64,000 bases of DNA, from positions 1-64,000 of the forward strand of contig RSEH01000254.1 of the NCBI GenBank assembly GCA_006503475.1. Direction: 5' to 3'. The notes under the pieces are model-generated. The model was given only the letters and a program-made list of their open reading frames with translations, searched no databases and was not told where the DNA came from. Both the position numbers and the translations under genes were made by a program. Positions 62,236 to 64,000 of the stretch are shown piece by piece. This DNA comes from Stentor roeselii. Taxonomy: Eukaryota; Ciliophora; Heterotrichea; Heterotrichida; Stentoridae. Numbering within the stretch: position 1 is the stretch's first letter; the number at the start of each line of letters is the position of its first letter.

Positions 62236-64000
62236 ATGATACAGAAAAATATAAAATATAGGTGTTCATGCCAAAATTCTACATTTGATACATTTGAACT
62301 GAAGTCTCACATTTATACACCGAGGGCCCATAAAATTATCAGAATAAATACTGAGAAATTAAAATTAGATAATGAACCAAAAGTAATCTTACGAATGAAA
62401 TTGATAAAGTCATCTTTGCAAAATTTTATTACTGACGATGTTTTGTGTTTATTTGAATTTTTTTAACTATAGATTACAATCATTGAGAGAGTTTAAATTA
62501 GTAAGCAATCGAAAATTCAATCAATTATCTCACCCTAAAATAAATTCATCTCAAATCCATCTAAATCAGTAAACTTTTCAATATAGATAAGATTAAACTG
62601 ATTACTGATTTGAAATATGCAAAAAATAAATTTAAATTAGGCTTCAAAAATTTCTTAATAACTCACACTTGTGATATTTATTCAATTGCCATATCAAATG
62701 ATGACTCAATAATAGTAAGTGGAGGAAAAGACGGGAAATTTAGAGTATGGAGCACTAAAACTCTTTCCCAATTAAAATTTTATTTTTACCATAATTCTAT
62801 AATCAATGTGGTCGATTTGAACTGCTTATCAAGGTTTTGCTTCTCAGGGTCAGATGACTCTTCAATATGTTTATGGGACCTTCACAATCAAAAGCTTAAA
62901 ACAGTCTTCAAAGGTCATACAAACAGTATCTAGACATTGAAATTTTCTAAAAATTCATCATTTTTCCTCAGTGGATCACTTGATCGAACTCTAAGAATAT
63001 GGAACACTTTCCATAAATCCCTAGTTTCCTTAATTGATTTGAACTCAACAGTGATTTTTGCAACATTTAGGGAATTTACTCTTGGAATTCTTTTAGTTTA
63101 TAGTGAAGGAATGATACAGAAATTTGAATCGAGCGAGGAAGACCATTTTCTTCAAAGAAATTTAAAAGAAAATGTTTCTTGTTGTTTTATTGCTGAAAAT
63201 TTTCAGATTTTGATGATTGGACATGATGATGGCTTTATTGAATTTGTGAATATTTTGGATTTTACTGTAATTAAATGTTTTCTTGGACATAATGATTACA
63301 TAGAATCAGTGATTTATTGCGATTATAGTAAAATATTTGGCTCAGCATCATATGACTTCACAGTAAAAATTTGGAGTGCACCGGATTTTATGAAAATTAG
63401 AGAAATTAACTCAGATTATTCATTTTTATGCATCCATATATCAAATAAGAAGATTTATTCCAATGGTGAAGGTTGTGCAATCAAAGTATTTTATATTGAG
63501 AGTCATGAAACGATAAGTATTAATAAATCTAATAGATTTCTTGAAACTAGTTTAGCAATATCTTTAAAACTTCAGTTGATAGTTTATGGATCTGATGCAA
63601 TTTTTCTGTATAGTTTAGAGTCAATGGCTGAAGTATGCAAAAGGTCTTATTCTTGCATTATTTCAACTCTAGCATTTGAAGGTTCAAATATTTTATGTGC
63701 AACACAAAAAGGATATATTTACTTACTTGACTCTAATACTCTTGAAATTAAGAGATCCTATTTATTTGAAACCGAAACTATTTATTTCGTCAATGCACCT
63801 TCGAATTGGAAGCATCTTGTTTATTCAACAAAAAATAAATCAGTGATTAAAAATATGAAATCTTTGAGTCAAGTATTTACTCACAATAAGAAAATTTTGG
63901 ATGGTAAGTTCAAAAAGAATGATTTTCTTTTTATTAATTCTAATTTTTATGTTTATGTTTTACGAAATTTCAAAAATTTTATTGCATGTGATTGTATTAT
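62236..64000 (+). pseudogene. Decayed or misassembled WD40-repeat gene, runs off the window
   Basis: Three frames are used in turn. 62236..62466 encodes MIQKNIKYRCSCQNS... up to LCLFEFF and TAA. About 62468-62563 reads RLQSLREFKLVSNRKFNQL in a second frame. From about 62565 a third frame runs to the end of the window. That frame carries WD40 units (IYSIAISNDDSIIVSGGKDG; FSGSDDSSICLWDL; LSGSLDRTLRIWN; FGSASYDFTVKIWS). At 62931 it contains TAG exactly where WD repeats have Trp (GHTNSI, stop, TLKFS). No 15- or 16-nt intron repairs the frame changes, and no ATG starts the third frame. The C-terminus lies outside, so attached domains are unknown. Confidence 0.65.

Noticed and set aside
62931-62933. 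TAG as a sense codon
   Set aside because: Many clear genes in the window end in TAG (VIT/vWA, OMA1, DBP4, DHODH-like, LC8), so TAG is a normal stop; a local change or readthrough is more likely.
1-64000. tRNA genes, rRNA, CRISPR arrays, transposons, virus-like elements
   Set aside because: I looked for T-loop motifs, spaced repeats, transposase, reverse transcriptase, integrase and capsid-like frames and found none.

Overview
The window reads as macronuclear DNA of a heterotrich ciliate, most likely Stentor (inference from sequence style, no search run). It is AT-rich and very gene-dense. Eleven introns could be placed and every one is exactly 15 nt (GTA...YAG, with A at position 10 and a pyrimidine at position 9). 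Proteins translate with the standard code: TAA and TAG are the usual stops, TGA is rare, and nothing calls for TGA as Trp. About 40 genes lie on both strands, often with 0-40 bp between coding ends and twice with the 1-nt overlap TAATG. No tRNA, rRNA, CRISPR, virus-like element or transposon was recognised.

Layout. 1-9 kb: tail of a TRP-like cation channel, OPA3-like protein, VIT/vWA protein, a coiled-coil protein and a spliced AGC kinase, separated by two gene-poor kilobases. 9-16.6 kb: OMA1-like protease, a small secreted protein, ciliary CFAP73/CCDC42, a KDEL-receptor-like protein, an LRR protein, and a BRCT protein visible only after removing a 15-nt intron. 16.6-27.3 kb: an allantoinase-like protein that has lost metal ligands, a 2263-residue EF-hand/IQ/calpain protein, and the DEAD-box helicase DBP4/DDX10. 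27.4-32 kb: a head-to-tail array of five four-TM, cysteine-rich membrane proteins, the last one frameshifted, next to a 60-nt tandem repeat. 32.5-44.6 kb: a tight block with DCAF13/Sof1, ALG3 (three exons), a vWA protein, POC5, CNOT9 (three exons), a CID protein, a CDPK and an SR-type RRM protein. 45-52.3 kb: coiled-coil proteins, an LC8-type dynein light chain, an IQ protein, a degenerate DHODH-like protein and UBE2W (three exons). 52.8-61.8 kb: two DUF229 sulfatase-like membrane proteins in opposite orientation around USP40. 62-64 kb: a decayed WD40 gene running off the end.

The genes are mostly ordinary housekeeping and ciliary functions: ribosome biogenesis (DBP4, DCAF13), mRNA decay and transcription (CNOT9, CID, SR protein), N-glycosylation and ER retrieval (ALG3, KDELR-like), ubiquitin (UBE2W, USP40), mitochondria (OMA1, OPA3), calcium signalling (CDPK, EF-calpain) and cilium/centriole (CFAP73, POC5, LC8). 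The least explained parts are the tetraspan array, the repeat module inside the calpain, and the two enzyme-like proteins lacking catalytic residues.
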